From the NCBI GenBank assembly GCA_050874905.1, contig JBNMLP010000006.1:62001-126000 (forward strand): DNA of 64,000 nucleotides, in the 5' to 3' direction. The notes beneath the pieces were generated by a model. The model saw nothing but the letters and a program-made list of their open reading frames with translations. It did no database searches and was not told where the DNA came from. Source of the DNA: NC2004 sp050874905. GTDB lineage: Bacteria; Bacillota; Clostridia; Lachnospirales; Lachnospiraceae. How positions within the stretch are numbered: the stretch's first letter is position 1; each line of letters begins with the position of its first letter. The position numbers and the translations under genes are program-made. This document shows positions 36,260-45,022 of the stretch, piece by piece.

Positions 36260-36712
36260 ATGCAAATGAAAAAAATGTATTTACCGGGGCAGCGCATATA
36301 TTATGCTGCAACGGCACTGTTATTGCTGGGACTGCTTACTGCGGTTGTCTGTGACATGGGTAATTGGCAGTTTGCACTTTCGTCCCCGTGTTTTTTAAAT
36401 CGATATTGTCATTTATATTGTCCGGGATGTGGAGGAACACGTGCTGCATTTGCCCTTATACATGGAAAGCTTGTGAGCAGTATCTTATATAATCCGATTC
36501 CACTTTATATGGCAGGATTATTTCTTTACTATTATATAGGCACCACACTTGCTATCTGGTCAAAAGGACGCAGGGTATTTTTTAAGCCGGGATGGTGGAT
36601 GGTTGTAATATTTGTAATATTGATCGTGTGGACATTTGGTATCCGGAACGTAATGGCGGTGAAGTACGGGATCGATTATATAGGCGAGGTAGCCCCTTAT
36701 TGGGGAAGATAG
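36260..36712 (+). CDS. DUF2752-family membrane protein
   Basis: 150 residues with three hydrophobic segments. The family signature CPGCGGTRA lies near residue 53 after a short extracytoplasmic or interfacial segment (CHLYCPGCGGTR); this motif defines the DUF2752 family, whose role is unknown. Start ATG has GAGAGGG upstream. It is the first gene of a four-gene run (13 bases to the deformylase, then DUF3990 and partner), though the unit may be accidental. Confidence 0.75.
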   Translation: MQMKKMYLPGQRIYYAATALLLLGLLTAVVCDMGNWQFALSSPCFLNRYCHLYCPGCGGTRAAFALIHGKLVSSILYNPIPLYMAGLFLYYYIGTTLAIWSKGRRVFFKPGWWMVVIFVILIVWTFGIRNVMAVKYGIDYIGEVAPYWGR

Positions 36713-36725
36713 AGAGGTAGAGCAG

Positions 36726-37136
36726 ATGGTACAAAAGGTAATAAAAGATCCCATGTTTCTGGCACAGAAGTCGGTGGATGCTACAAGGGAAGATGCGCAG
36801 GTGATCGTGGATCTGCTGGATACATTGCGGGCTCATTTAGATCACTGTGTGGGCATGGCTGCCAATATGATCGGAGTGAAAAAGAGGATTATTGTGGTGG
36901 CAGCAGGACCATTTCAATTTCCGATGATCAATCCCGTTATTGTAAAAAAGTCCGGTGCCTATCAGACGGAGGAAGGATGCCTTTCTTTGGATGGAGTGCG
37001 TCCCTGCAAAAGATATCAGGAGATTGAAGTGGAATATCTTGATCAGAATTTTAAAAAGCAGCGGGGAAAATATTCCGGATGGACGGCGCAGATCATTCAG
37101 CATGAGATCGATCATTGTAACGGAGTGGTGATATAG
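36726..37136 (+). CDS. def: Peptide deformylase-family protein
   Basis: 136 residues, the short form. The three deformylase motifs are present: GMAANMIG (a variant of GxGxAAPQ in which the Gln is replaced), EGCLSL and QHEIDH. The Cys and the two His expected to coordinate the metal are kept. The function would be removal of the N-formyl group from nascent proteins. The change at motif I is a recognised variant in Clostridia and Streptococcus paralogues, possibly with altered activity. It has GAGAGG upstream and lies 13 bases after the DUF2752 gene. A housekeeping deformylase probably exists elsewhere. Confidence 0.85.
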   Translation: MVQKVIKDPMFLAQKSVDATREDAQVIVDLLDTLRAHLDHCVGMAANMIGVKKRIIVVAAGPFQFPMINPVIVKKSGAYQTEEGCLSLDGVRPCKRYQEIEVEYLDQNFKKQRGKYSGWTAQIIQHEIDHCNGVVI

Positions 37137-37168
37137 GGAATGAGAAAGATAGGGAGGTAGATTATAAT

Positions 37169-37630
37169 ATGGCATTGATGACGGTGTATCATGGTGGATA
37201 TGAACCTGTAGACCATCCGGAAATACGTATAGGACGTAATACAAAGGATTTTGGACCGGGATTTTATTGTACCGTGATCAAGGAACAGGCAGAGCGATGG
37301 GCAAAAAGATATGCTACCAAGGTAGTATCTGTTTATGATGTGAGAATGAATGGAAATTTAAATATAAAAGAATTTACAGAGATGACAGATGAGTGGCTGG
37401 ACTTTATTATTGCCTGCCGTTTTGGAAAAAAACATGACTATGATATTGTCATTGGAGCCATGGCAGATGATCAGATTTATAACTATGTATCGGATTACAT
37501 GGAAGGAACGATTACCAGAGAACAGTTCTGGATTCTGGCAAAATTTAAATATCCAACATATCAGATCAATTTTTGCACAGAACAGGCACTTAAATGTCTG
37601 CAATATCGAGGATGCGAGGTGATGAAATGA
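37169..37630 (+). CDS. DUF3990-family protein (probable ADP-ribosyltransferase fold)
   Basis: 153 residues. The N-terminal motif VYHGGYEPV with HPEIRIGRNTKDFGPGFY and later EQALKCLQYRG match the DUF3990 family, which I recall as belonging to the ADP-ribosyl/ART-fold clan; the His and Tyr motifs would bind NAD. No signal peptide, so it acts inside the cell. Its stop overlaps the next start in an ATGA arrangement, so it is translationally coupled to the partner at 37627-38085. Such coupled pairs are often toxin-antitoxin modules, but neither has been shown here. RBS GGAGG is present. Confidence 0.72.
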   Translation: MALMTVYHGGYEPVDHPEIRIGRNTKDFGPGFYCTVIKEQAERWAKRYATKVVSVYDVRMNGNLNIKEFTEMTDEWLDFIIACRFGKKHDYDIVIGAMADDQIYNYVSDYMEGTITREQFWILAKFKYPTYQINFCTEQALKCLQYRGCEVMK

Positions 37631-38085
37631 CACAGGGACGAGAAGACAAAAAGGACAATGATCTCTTCTATACATGCTCTTTGATTGATTATATTGCGAG
37701 AAAAACACATAATACCAGATGCTTTGTTGTGGATGTTTTAGGATATGAACGGATCACTAAAATATATGATCTGGCGGATGTTTATCATAGTGATAATATA
37801 GAACGTGTGAGTGATGATTTCATTAAAGAAGCAGGTATTACCAATGGCAATTTTGATAATGTTTCTGAATGTAAGTATGCGATTCCCTCCCACTGGGATA
37901 TTGGAAAAGTATATAAACGTCTGATCAAGCAGGTGGCAGAAAAGAAGAAGATTGCTGTGGTGGATGCGCTATTCGAGGTGTATCATTCCTTTATCAGTGC
38001 GAAAATAGATGATTATAACAGCAGTGTTTATTATGAAAATCCATCCTATTTGTATGAAAGTTTTATGGAAGGACATGTATTGTAG
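37627..38085 (+). CDS. Partner of DUF3990 protein, unknown function
   Basis: 152 residues, starting at the ATG that overlaps the DUF3990 stop by four bases (ATGA). No membrane or signal segment. The N-terminal half (LFYTCSLIDYIARKTHNTR, then VLGYERITKIYDLADVYHSDN) resembles DUF3791-type partners seen next to DUF3990 genes. The C-terminal half (VYKRLIKQVAEKKKI, then EVYHSFISAKIDDYNSSVYY) is a mostly helical segment. Translational coupling suggests a stoichiometric or regulatory partner, for example an antitoxin, but this is inference. Confidence 0.6.
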   Translation: MTQGREDKKDNDLFYTCSLIDYIARKTHNTRCFVVDVLGYERITKIYDLADVYHSDNIERVSDDFIKEAGITNGNFDNVSECKYAIPSHWDIGKVYKRLIKQVAEKKKIAVVDALFEVYHSFISAKIDDYNSSVYYENPSYLYESFMEGHVL

Positions 38086-38130
38086 GGGATATAAGCAAAG
38101 GACAAAGTAATTGCTTATTATTTCAAAGGT

Positions 38131-38158
38131 TTGAAGCAAATTTGGACAAGAAGATAAT
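38131..38158 (+). promoter_or_regulatory. Possible flavodoxin promoter
   Basis: TTGAAG at 38131-38136, 16 bases, GATAAT at 38153-38158. The hexamers are approximate. Confidence 0.3.
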
Positions 38159-38225
38159 ATGCCTTCAAAGCATACACTCGCATACTATATAAGTATTAGA
38201 CATAACGCCGCCCCCGCCTTATACT

Positions 38226-38262
38226 AACTGTGTAAGATAACAACAACCTATCTTGCACAGTT
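38226..38262 (+). terminator. Hairpin upstream of flavodoxin (terminator or attenuator)
   Basis: A 14-bp stem (AACTGTGTAAGATA / TATCTTGCACAGTT, one G-U pair) with a 9-base loop is followed by TTATTTTG. The T-run is weak. It closes the DUF3990 operon or controls the flavodoxin gene, whose RBS begins 13 bases later. Confidence 0.6.
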
Positions 38263-38290
38263 TTATTTTGTTTAAAGGAGGATGGCAGTA

Positions 38291-38761
38291 ATGAAAAAAA
38301 GAGTAGTTGCGTATTTTAGTGCAAGCGGAGTAACCAAAAAAGTAGCAGAAATGATTGCGGAGGCTTTGTCTTGCGATATTCATGAAATTGTACCGAAGGT
38401 CGCTTATACCAAAGCAGATTTAGACTGGATGGACAAATCATCCAGAAGCAGTGTGGAAATGAAGGACAAGAGTATCCGCCCGGAACTTGCCGAGGATAAC
38501 GATGATATAGAAGCATACGATGAGATCATATTGGGATTTCCGATCTGGTGGTATGTGGCACCAACGATCATTAATACCTTTTTGGAAAAATATGATCTTA
38601 AGGGAAAGAAGATCGTGTTGTTTGCGACTTCTGGTGGAAGCGGATTTGGCAATACCGTAAAAGAGCTTGCACCGTCTGCACCGGGAGCGGTAATAGAAGA
38701 AGGAAAACTGTTAAATCGTGCGACGAAGCAGGAGATTTCTGAATTTGTAAATACCTTATAA
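38291..38761 (+). CDS. Flavodoxin
   Basis: 156 residues with the FMN phosphate loop at the N-terminus (YFSASGVTKKVAEM; the usual TGNT is SGVT) and the WWYVAPTI and SGGSGFGNT loops that contact the isoalloxazine ring. A small soluble electron carrier. The start is taken as ATG 38291, because AAAGGAGG lies 9 bases upstream but abuts an alternative ATG at 38282. It precedes the CMD-cupin fusion by 21 bases and is likely co-transcribed with it. Confidence 0.9.
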   Translation: MKKRVVAYFSASGVTKKVAEMIAEALSCDIHEIVPKVAYTKADLDWMDKSSRSSVEMKDKSIRPELAEDNDDIEAYDEIILGFPIWWYVAPTIINTFLEKYDLKGKKIVLFATSGGSGFGNTVKELAPSAPGAVIEEGKLLNRATKQEISEFVNTL

Positions 38762-38782
38762 GAGCAAAGGAGTGAAAGAACG

Positions 38783-39535
38783 ATGGGAAAGATTACACAG
38801 ACAGCAGGCAGAGATGCGCTTATGACATTTGCACCGGATTTTGCACATTATAATGATGATGTGTTATTTGGAGAGAACTGGAACAATCAGGATATTGATG
38901 TAAAGACAAGAAGTATCATAACAGTGGTTGCGTTGATGGCATCCGGAATCACAGATTCTTCCTTAAAGTTTCATTTGCAGAATGCGAAGGCGCATGGCGT
39001 GACACAAAAGGAGATTGCAGCCATTATTACACATGTTGCATTTTATGCAGGCTGGCCAAAAGGATGGGCAGTATTTAATCTTGCAAAAGAGGTGTGGGCA
39101 GATGCCGAGGGAGACCTTCCGTATGAGGATCCGGCAATGCGTGCGCATGCTAAAGAGATGGTATTTCCAATCGGTGCGCCAAATGATGCATTTGCAAAAT
39201 ACTTTAGCGGCAACAGCTATCTGGCACCGGTATCTACCAGTCAGGTTGGCATTTTCAATGTGACATTTGAGCCGGGCTGCCGTAACAACTGGCATATTCA
39301 CCATGCGAAAAGCGGTGGTGGACAGATTCTTGTGTGTGTAGCCGGAAGAGGTTATTATCAGGAAGAGGGCAAAGATCCGGTTGAAATGAAACCGGGAGAT
39401 ACGATCAACATTCCGCCGGAAGTAAAGCATTGGCACGGCGCAGCCAAAGACAGCTGGTTCAGTCATCTTGCTGTAGAAGTACCGGGAGAAGAAACCTCAA
39501 ACGAGTGGTGTGAGCCGGTAGAAATTGATCTCTAA
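38783..39535 (+). CDS. Carboxymuconolactone decarboxylase-cupin fusion protein
   Basis: 250 residues. Residues about 20-110 form a CMD/AhpD-like helical domain (KTRSIITVVALMASGI; HGVTQKEIAAIITHVAFYAGWP, with a His but no CxxC). Residues about 145-235 form a cupin barrel with metal-binding His residues (NNWHIHHAKSGG, VKHWHGAAKD). Such fusions occur next to flavodoxin and LysR regulators in Firmicutes and are thought to handle reactive aromatic or quinone compounds, but a reaction has not been assigned. A terminator follows at 39559. Confidence 0.88.
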   Translation: MGKITQTAGRDALMTFAPDFAHYNDDVLFGENWNNQDIDVKTRSIITVVALMASGITDSSLKFHLQNAKAHGVTQKEIAAIITHVAFYAGWPKGWAVFNLAKEVWADAEGDLPYEDPAMRAHAKEMVFPIGAPNDAFAKYFSGNSYLAPVSTSQVGIFNVTFEPGCRNNWHIHHAKSGGGQILVCVAGRGYYQEEGKDPVEMKPGDTINIPPEVKHWHGAAKDSWFSHLAVEVPGEETSNEWCEPVEIDL

Positions 39536-39558
39536 GATAGAAAAAAGGTAAACGATAT

Positions 39559-39605
39559 GCCTTCGCTGTCCGATACAACATATAAGGATAGCGAGGGCTA
39601 TTTTT
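39559..39605 (+). terminator. Intrinsic terminator after CMD-cupin gene
   Basis: GCCTTCGCTGTCC pairs with GGATAGCGAGGGC (two G-U pairs) around a 14-base loop, then a T-run. It lies inside an in-frame upstream extension of the next gene, which therefore starts downstream, at 39653. Confidence 0.78.
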
Positions 39606-39652
39606 ATGGATGCGTAAATGGATTTACGGAGAGCGGACAGGGAGGTTTTCGT

Positions 39653-40255
39653 ATGAAAATTGGAGAAGCAAGAGAACGATACAGTGCCGTGTTAAAAGAG
39701 TATAACATGCAGAAATGCCAGATTGCCAAGCAACAAAAGGAACTGCAGCAGAAAATGAAAAATACGGAAAATGGAAGCAGTGTGTATGCAGAGGAAGCGG
39801 CATCTTTGGAGCTTTCTTACCAGGCGGTCAGCGAAAAACAGGGAGAATACCAGAAGTATATGGATCAACTGACACAGCAATGGGAGGGACAGTTTAACAC
39901 AGTGGCGGCAGAGCAGCAGTCGAAAAGTGCTCAAAAGAGTGGAGATGAGATGCGAAAGATCCTGACGATCGCGCGTCGTATCATGCACGGTGACATTGTT
40001 CCGATCACGGATGAGCGTAAGCTGATGGAATTTGATAAGGATCTGTATCAGATGGCAAAAAGCATCGGTGCTATGAAGCAGCTTGAGAAGCGGAAAAAAT
40101 ATAAATCCCTCTGGGAGGATGAAAAGAAAGAAAAGACGCTTGATCCGATGGAGGAATCAGACGACAAAGAAGCATTTTCCAATGGACCGGAGATCGTATC
40201 GGCAAGCGATGTGGCAGCGTCCGCACAGGATTCTGCAAATGATAACATGCAGTAG
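39653..40255 (+). CDS. Coiled-coil protein of unknown function
   Basis: 200 residues, mostly alpha helical and charged. Residues about 10-100 have heptad-like spacing with many Gln and Lys (KQQKELQQKMKN). A short conserved-looking middle part (ARRIMHGDIVPITDERKLMEFD) follows, then an acidic Ser-rich tail. No signal peptide or membrane helix. The RBS GGGAGG sits 7 bases before ATG 39653. It precedes the LysR regulator by 15 bases and is probably co-transcribed. I do not recognise the family. Confidence 0.65.
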   Translation: MKIGEARERYSAVLKEYNMQKCQIAKQQKELQQKMKNTENGSSVYAEEAASLELSYQAVSEKQGEYQKYMDQLTQQWEGQFNTVAAEQQSKSAQKSGDEMRKILTIARRIMHGDIVPITDERKLMEFDKDLYQMAKSIGAMKQLEKRKKYKSLWEDEKKEKTLDPMEESDDKEAFSNGPEIVSASDVAASAQDSANDNMQ

Positions 40256-40270
40256 AAAGGTTTTTAGTAA

Positions 40271-41170
40271 ATGGAACTCAGGGTATTGCGATATTTTCTG
40301 ATGGTAGCAAAGGAGCAGAGTTTTACGAAAGCGGCAGCGCAGCTTCATATCACGCAGCCGACTCTTTCCAGACAGCTTGCTGCCTTGGAGGAAGAACTGA
40401 AAACACCTCTTTTTGTCAGGGGCGGTCACAGCATTACGCTGACAGAGCAGGGACTGTTGTTAAAACGGCGTGCTCTGGAGATCCTTGATCTGGAAGAGAA
40501 AATAGAGGAGGAGTTTAAAGGGGAAAAAGGAACGGTATTAGGAAATATCACGATCGGATGTGGAGAATTTGCAGCGGTTGAAATCTTGGCAAAGATGATA
40601 AGCTGCTACAAGGAACAGTACCCGCTTGTTCAGATCACGCTTCACACAGGAACAGCAGATACCATATTGGAAATGATGAACAAAGGACTGGTTGACATTG
40701 GCCTGTTTTTAGAGCCAACCAATACCGAGGAACTGGATTATATCAGAATTAAGGACAGCGACCGCTGGGTAGTAGGAATGCGCCCGGATGATCCACTGGC
40801 AAAGAAGAAACGAATAACGAAAGAAGAACTTTTAGATCTGCCATTGATCCTGCCGGAACGCTACAGTATCCAAAATGAGCTTGCAAACTGGTTTGGGAAG
40901 GACTATACTTCTTTGCAGATTGCATTTGTCAGTAATTTAGGAACAAATGCAGCAGTGATGGCGATGCATGGATTGGGGTATCCGGTGTCGATTGAAGGTG
41001 CTGCGAAGTATTGGAGGGAGGAGCTGATCGTGCAAAGGCCGCTCTATCCTGAAATCAGATCCAATACGGTGATCGCATGGAGGCGGAATCTTCCCCATGC
41101 CAAAGCAGTGCGGCTCTTTATCGAGCAGATCAGGGAATATCCTCTTGGTCATACTTTATTGAGGGAGTAA
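40271..41170 (+). CDS. LysR-family transcriptional regulator
   Basis: 299 residues. An N-terminal winged helix-turn-helix (ELRVLRYFLMVAKEQSFTKA AAQLHITQPTLSRQL) is followed by a substrate-binding domain (about 90-290) with the usual inducer-binding pattern (GNITIGCGEF, then DTILEMMNKGLVDIGLFLEP). It could control the MATE gene that follows by 19 bases, or the flavodoxin/CMD-cupin genes upstream; a promoter of its own is not visible. Confidence 0.93.
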   Translation: MELRVLRYFLMVAKEQSFTKAAAQLHITQPTLSRQLAALEEELKTPLFVRGGHSITLTEQGLLLKRRALEILDLEEKIEEEFKGEKGTVLGNITIGCGEFAAVEILAKMISCYKEQYPLVQITLHTGTADTILEMMNKGLVDIGLFLEPTNTEELDYIRIKDSDRWVVGMRPDDPLAKKKRITKEELLDLPLILPERYSIQNELANWFGKDYTSLQIAFVSNLGTNAAVMAMHGLGYPVSIEGAAKYWREELIVQRPLYPEIRSNTVIAWRRNLPHAKAVRLFIEQIREYPLGHTLLRE

Positions 41171-41189
41171 GGGACAAGGAGAGAAAACT

Positions 41190-42566
41190 GTGGAATCAGT
41201 AAAACGAAATGAAATGGATATGCTTCACGGAGGACTTGCCGGAAAACTGATCTTATTTTCCATGCCGCTTGCATTTAGCAGTATTTTGCAGCAGTTGTTT
41301 AATTCTGCTGATGTGGCAATTGTAGGACGTTTTGCCGGAGACACGGCACTGGCAGCAGTGGGAAGCTGCGTGGCATTGGTTGGTATCTTTGTAAATCTGA
41401 TCGTTGGGCTTTCGGTTGGTCCGAATGCAGTGCTTGCCAATCTGATCGGGCAGAAAAAAAGAAGCGCGATTCCAAAGGTGCTGCACACCATACTGGCATT
41501 TGGTCTGCTGCTTGGAATATTGCTGATGGGCATTGGACTGCTTACTGCAAAGGTTATACTGGAAATATCCGGGACACCGCAGCGTGTTATGCCGCAGGCA
41601 TTGGTCTACATCAGGATATATTTTGCCAGTATTCCTTTCATGGTGATCTATAACTTTGGAGCAGCGTGCCTTAGAAGCTACGGCGACACAAGACGCCCAA
41701 TGTTTTATCTGATCGTGTCCGGCATTGCCAACGTGATCTTAAATCTGCTGCTGGTCATTGGATTTGATCTTGGTGTGGCGGGAGTTGCGATCGGAACATT
41801 TTTATCGAACCTTATGAGCGCCGCAATGGTGCTGTTTCATCTGTGGCACAGGGAGGATGAATTTTCCTTCCATGTGAAGCTGTTAAAAATAGAACGGGAA
41901 CCGTTGATGCAGGTATTAAAGATAGGAATCCCGTCCGGTATCCAGGGCGCGATCTTTTCCATTTCCAATGTTTTCATACAAACCGGCATCAACAGCTTCG
42001 GAGAAAATGCCATTGCAGGGTCTTCCTTAGCATTAAACTTTGAATATTTTACTTATGATATTGCAAATGCTTTCGCACAGGCAGCAGTGACATTTACCAG
42101 CCAGAATTACGGGGCAGGAAATATCAGACGGTGTAAAAAGATTTTCTGGCAGTGTATGGTATTTGGTATTGGATTTACAGAAATTCTCGCGATCATCTTT
42201 ATTGTCTGGGATGATTTTTTCGTCAGCATTTACACGACCAGTGAAATGGTGGCAGTTTATGCGGTGATCCGGATGCAGCGGGTGTGTGCCCTGGAGGGGC
42301 TTACCACAACTTACGAGGTAGAAAGCGCCGCGCTTCGTGGCATGGGAAAATCCTTAGAGCCTGCGATCTTTACGATCCTTGGAACAGTGGTATTCCGCCT
42401 GATCTGGCTCGCAACAATCTTTAAAATACTGCCAACTTACGAATGGCTCATGAATGTATATGTCGCTTCCTGGATATTTACGGGAACCGCTCTATTTTTC
42501 GTATATCTGCATCATATGAAGAAAGTGGAGAAGAGGATGAACGATCGGGAGGCACTGCAGGGATAA
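41190..42566 (+). CDS. MATE-family multidrug efflux transporter
   Basis: 458 residues with about twelve hydrophobic helices in two bundles. The MATE N-terminal pattern (LFSMPLAFSSILQQLFNSADVAIVG) and the repeat in the second half (VLKIGIPSGIQGAIFSISNVFIQ) mark the family, which exchanges cationic compounds for Na+ or H+. GTG start with AAGGAG 8 bases upstream. It lies behind a LysR gene, which may regulate it. Confidence 0.93.
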   Translation: MESVKRNEMDMLHGGLAGKLILFSMPLAFSSILQQLFNSADVAIVGRFAGDTALAAVGSCVALVGIFVNLIVGLSVGPNAVLANLIGQKKRSAIPKVLHTILAFGLLLGILLMGIGLLTAKVILEISGTPQRVMPQALVYIRIYFASIPFMVIYNFGAACLRSYGDTRRPMFYLIVSGIANVILNLLLVIGFDLGVAGVAIGTFLSNLMSAAMVLFHLWHREDEFSFHVKLLKIEREPLMQVLKIGIPSGIQGAIFSISNVFIQTGINSFGENAIAGSSLALNFEYFTYDIANAFAQAAVTFTSQNYGAGNIRRCKKIFWQCMVFGIGFTEILAIIFIVWDDFFVSIYTTSEMVAVYAVIRMQRVCALEGLTTTYEVESAALRGMGKSLEPAIFTILGTVVFRLIWLATIFKILPTYEWLMNVYVASWIFTGTALFFVYLHHMKKVEKRMNDREALQG

Positions 42567-42594
42567 GGAAATCTATTTCAAGGCCGACTTACTC

Positions 42595-42623
42595 TTGTAA
42601 TTTTTCAAGGATTAAGCTATACT
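42595..42623 (+). promoter_or_regulatory. fba promoter
   Basis: TTGTAA at 42595-42600, 17 bases, TATACT at 42618-42623; 64 bases to the start codon. Confidence 0.7.
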
Positions 42624-42687
42624 AAGACTATCTAGGTGGGTGTAAGACAACCTGCCGGAAATTTAGAACGTATGGAGGAATTTAATA

Positions 42688-43551
42688 ATGTTAGTTTCAG
42701 CAACAGAAATGTTAAAGAAGGCAAAAGCTGGTCACTATGCAGTTGGACAGTTCAACATCAACAACTTAGAGTGGACAAAGTCTATTCTTTTAACTGCAGA
42801 AGAGTTAAAGAGCCCTGTTATCCTTGGTGTATCTGAGGGTGCTGGTAAGTATATGACAGGTTTCAAGACCGTTGCAGCTATGGTTAAGGCTATGGATGAG
42901 GAGTTAGGAATTACAGTTCCTGTAGCACTTCACTTAGATCATGGTACTTACGAAGGATGTTACAAATGTATCAAAGCCGGATTTACATCTATCATGTTTG
43001 ACGGATCTCATTATCCATTCGAGGAGAACCTTGCAAAGTCTACAGAGTTAGTAAATGTAGCTCATAACTTAGGCCTTTCTATCGAGTGTGAAGTAGGTTC
43101 TATCGGTGGAGAAGAAGACGGTGTTGTAGGTATGGGTGAGTGTGCAGATCCAGAAGAGTGTAAGACAATCGCTGATTTAGGTGTAGATATGTTAGCTGCT
43201 GGTATCGGTAACATTCATGGTAAATACCCAGCAAACTGGCAGGGATTAAGCTTCGAGACATTGGATGCTATCCAGGCTAAGACAGGTGAGATGCCATTAG
43301 TATTACACGGTGGTACAGGTATCCCTGCAGACATGATCAAGAAAGCCATTACACTTGGCGTATCTAAGATCAATGTAAATACAGAGTGCCAGTTATCCTT
43401 CCAGGAAGCAACACGTAAGTACATCGAAGCTGGTAAGGACTTAGAGGGCAAAGGATTTGATCCTCGTAAGTTATTAGCACCAGGTGCAGAAGCAATCAAA
43501 GCAACTGTAAAAGAGAAGATGGAATTATTCGGATCAGTAGGAAAAGCCTGA
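42688..43551 (+). CDS. fba: Class II fructose-bisphosphate aldolase
   Basis: 287 residues. Zinc ligands and active-site signatures are visible: HLDHGTYEGCYKCIKAGFTS (first His block), GEEDG in the mid part, GNIHGKYP and VLHGGTGIPADMIKKAI. It cleaves fructose 1,6-bisphosphate in glycolysis. Codon choice is visibly biased (TTA for Leu, GGT/GTT/GCT), unlike the neighbours, as expected for a highly expressed gene. Flanked by its own promoter and a strong terminator. RBS TGGAGGAA precedes the ATG. Confidence 0.97.
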   Translation: MLVSATEMLKKAKAGHYAVGQFNINNLEWTKSILLTAEELKSPVILGVSEGAGKYMTGFKTVAAMVKAMDEELGITVPVALHLDHGTYEGCYKCIKAGFTSIMFDGSHYPFEENLAKSTELVNVAHNLGLSIECEVGSIGGEEDGVVGMGECADPEECKTIADLGVDMLAAGIGNIHGKYPANWQGLSFETLDAIQAKTGEMPLVLHGGTGIPADMIKKAITLGVSKINVNTECQLSFQEATRKYIEAGKDLEGKGFDPRKLLAPGAEAIKATVKEKMELFGSVGKA

Positions 43552-43580
43552 GAATTGGTTTGAACTGAATCAGAAATGAC

Positions 43581-43622
43581 AAAGGACATCATGCTAAGAA
43601 ATTAGTATGATGTCCTTTTTGT
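43581..43622 (+). terminator. Intrinsic terminator after fba
   Basis: A 17-bp stem (AAAGGACATCATGCTAA / TTAGTATGATGTCCTTT, one G-U pair) has a GAAA tetraloop and is followed by a T-run. Confidence 0.93.
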
Positions 43623-43653
43623 ACATAGCTGTATTTTTTATTTTGATTTTCAT

Positions 43654-44430
43654 TTAAGCAAGGTGGTTAAATCCCATAATTACAATTCCTAATACGACTA
43701 ATACGATACCGGTTGCCCGGTTTAAGGTCGCCGGTTTTGCTTTGTTTGCAAATACTGCTGCAATACGTGCCCAGATCAATGTAAATATTATGCACAAGAT
43801 CCATACAGTGATATCCGGAGTTCCGCCGATGGAAAAATGCGATACTGCACCGGTGAATGCAGTAAATGTCATAATAAATACACTTGTTCCAACAGCAGTT
43901 TTTAATTCATATCCGAGAACACTGGTTAAGATAAGCAGCATCATCATGCCACCGCCTGCTCCCACAAATCCACAGATAAACCCGATCATAACACCGCATA
44001 GAATAGATGGAACAATTCTTTTTTTCCATGAAATATTCTGCATTGCTTCTTTCGTAGTCATGACTGGACGCACGATAAATTTTACACCCAGTAAGAATGT
44101 CATAAACACAGAAAATCCGCCCATTGCCGCAGAAGGAACACGGCTTGCAACATAGCTTCCAACGACTGTAAAAAGCAGGACGCTCAGCATCATAACAATT
44201 CCATTTTTCACATCAAGATTTTTATTTTTATAATAGGTGTAGGCAGAAATTGCACTTGCCAATACATCTGAAGATAACGCAATACCAACTGCCATATAAG
44301 GATCCATTTTTAAAAATGTAATTAACATGGGGCTTATGACTGCTGCTGCACTCATCCCGGCAAAACCGGTACCAAGTCCGGCTCCCATTCCTGCAAAGAA
44401 GGTTACTAAAATTGTAATTAAAATTTTCAT
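43654..44430 (-). CDS. TauE/SafE-family sulfite exporter-like permease
   Basis: 258 residues with seven to eight hydrophobic helices. The family hallmarks GMGAGLGTGFAGMSAAAVISPM at the N-terminus and GFICGFVGAGGGMMMLLIL in the middle are the two repeated Gly-rich loops of TauE/SafE transporters. The substrate is unknown, probably an organosulfur or carboxylate anion. The start is set at ATG 44430 with GAGGA 6 bases upstream; an upstream extension would run into the transposase remnant. Confidence 0.85.
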   Translation of the reverse strand: MKILITILVTFFAGMGAGLGTGFAGMSAAAVISPMLITFLKMDPYMAVGIALSSDVLASAISAYTYYKNKNLDVKNGIVMMLSVLLFTVVGSYVASRVPSAAMGGFSVFMTFLLGVKFIVRPVMTTKEAMQNISWKKRIVPSILCGVMIGFICGFVGAGGGMMMLLILTSVLGYELKTAVGTSVFIMTFTAFTGAVSHFSIGGTPDITVWILCIIFTLIWARIAAVFANKAKPATLNRATGIVLVVLGIVIMGFNHLA

Positions 44431-44455
44431 GATTTTCCTCGTATTCCAGCATAAC

Positions 44456-45022
44456 TCATGCAGCTTTTGTAATAAGCGTAAGGAATGTGAGCCATGCCTC
44501 CCATTTGTTTTCGATAGGTTTATTTTGATGAGTTTTCTTAAAAATGTCAAGTGGCAGGAAGATATATTTCTGCAACAGGTTAAGCTTTACGCCGCTGTCT
44601 ACCACCTGTTCGGCACGATGGATAAAAATATTCTTATAGGGATGAAATTCCTTTGGGCTGTTTTCATAGAGTACGATCGTGTAAACAGTCTTAATATCTT
44701 TGTAGCTGAATTTATGTTCTCTGCTCTGATCCCGGACGCGCTTGTACTGGCGCAGCAAAAGATCCGCAGAATAGCAGGCGCACCGCTGTCCCGGAAACAT
44801 ATATCCTACTTTTTGGACTTCCACGTTTGCAATGCTTCCGTCTCCAAGTTCCACAACAATGTCCGTTACCAATAACGATGTCTCATCTGCGATTCTTGCG
44901 GAATCATTAGGCAGTACGCTGAGGATCTTGACCTGCTCGCCAAGAAGGACAGAAAGCCAGTCTTCTAACCGTCCGGCTGCATATTCCGGGTTTAATACTT
45001 CTTTGATTCCAACAAAGAAAAA
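44456..45022 (-). pseudogene. Truncated PD-(D/E)XK-family transposase remnant
   Basis: An open frame of 189 codons lacks a start codon at its 5' end: the frame opens with FFFVGIKEVLNPEYAAGRLEDW, the interior of a full transposase of this family. It continues through RIADETSLLVTDIVVELGDG and ends with WEAWLTFLTLITKAA, where the homologous gene at 45074-45976 goes on for another 100 residues. The central 430 bases are about 94-95 percent identical by eye to the intact copy, but the first part is from a different relative. Its 5' edge abuts the intact copy's terminator; its 3' edge is 26 bases from the TauE-like gene's start. Confidence 0.8.

Noticed and set aside
39557..39652. Upstream in-frame extension of the coiled-coil gene from ATG 39557
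   Set aside because: It runs through a terminator hairpin and lacks a ribosome binding site; ATG 39653 has GGGAGG.
44431..44550. N-terminal extension of the TauE-like permease
   Set aside because: The added residues come from the transposase remnant and lack helices; a ribosome binding site supports the start at 44430.
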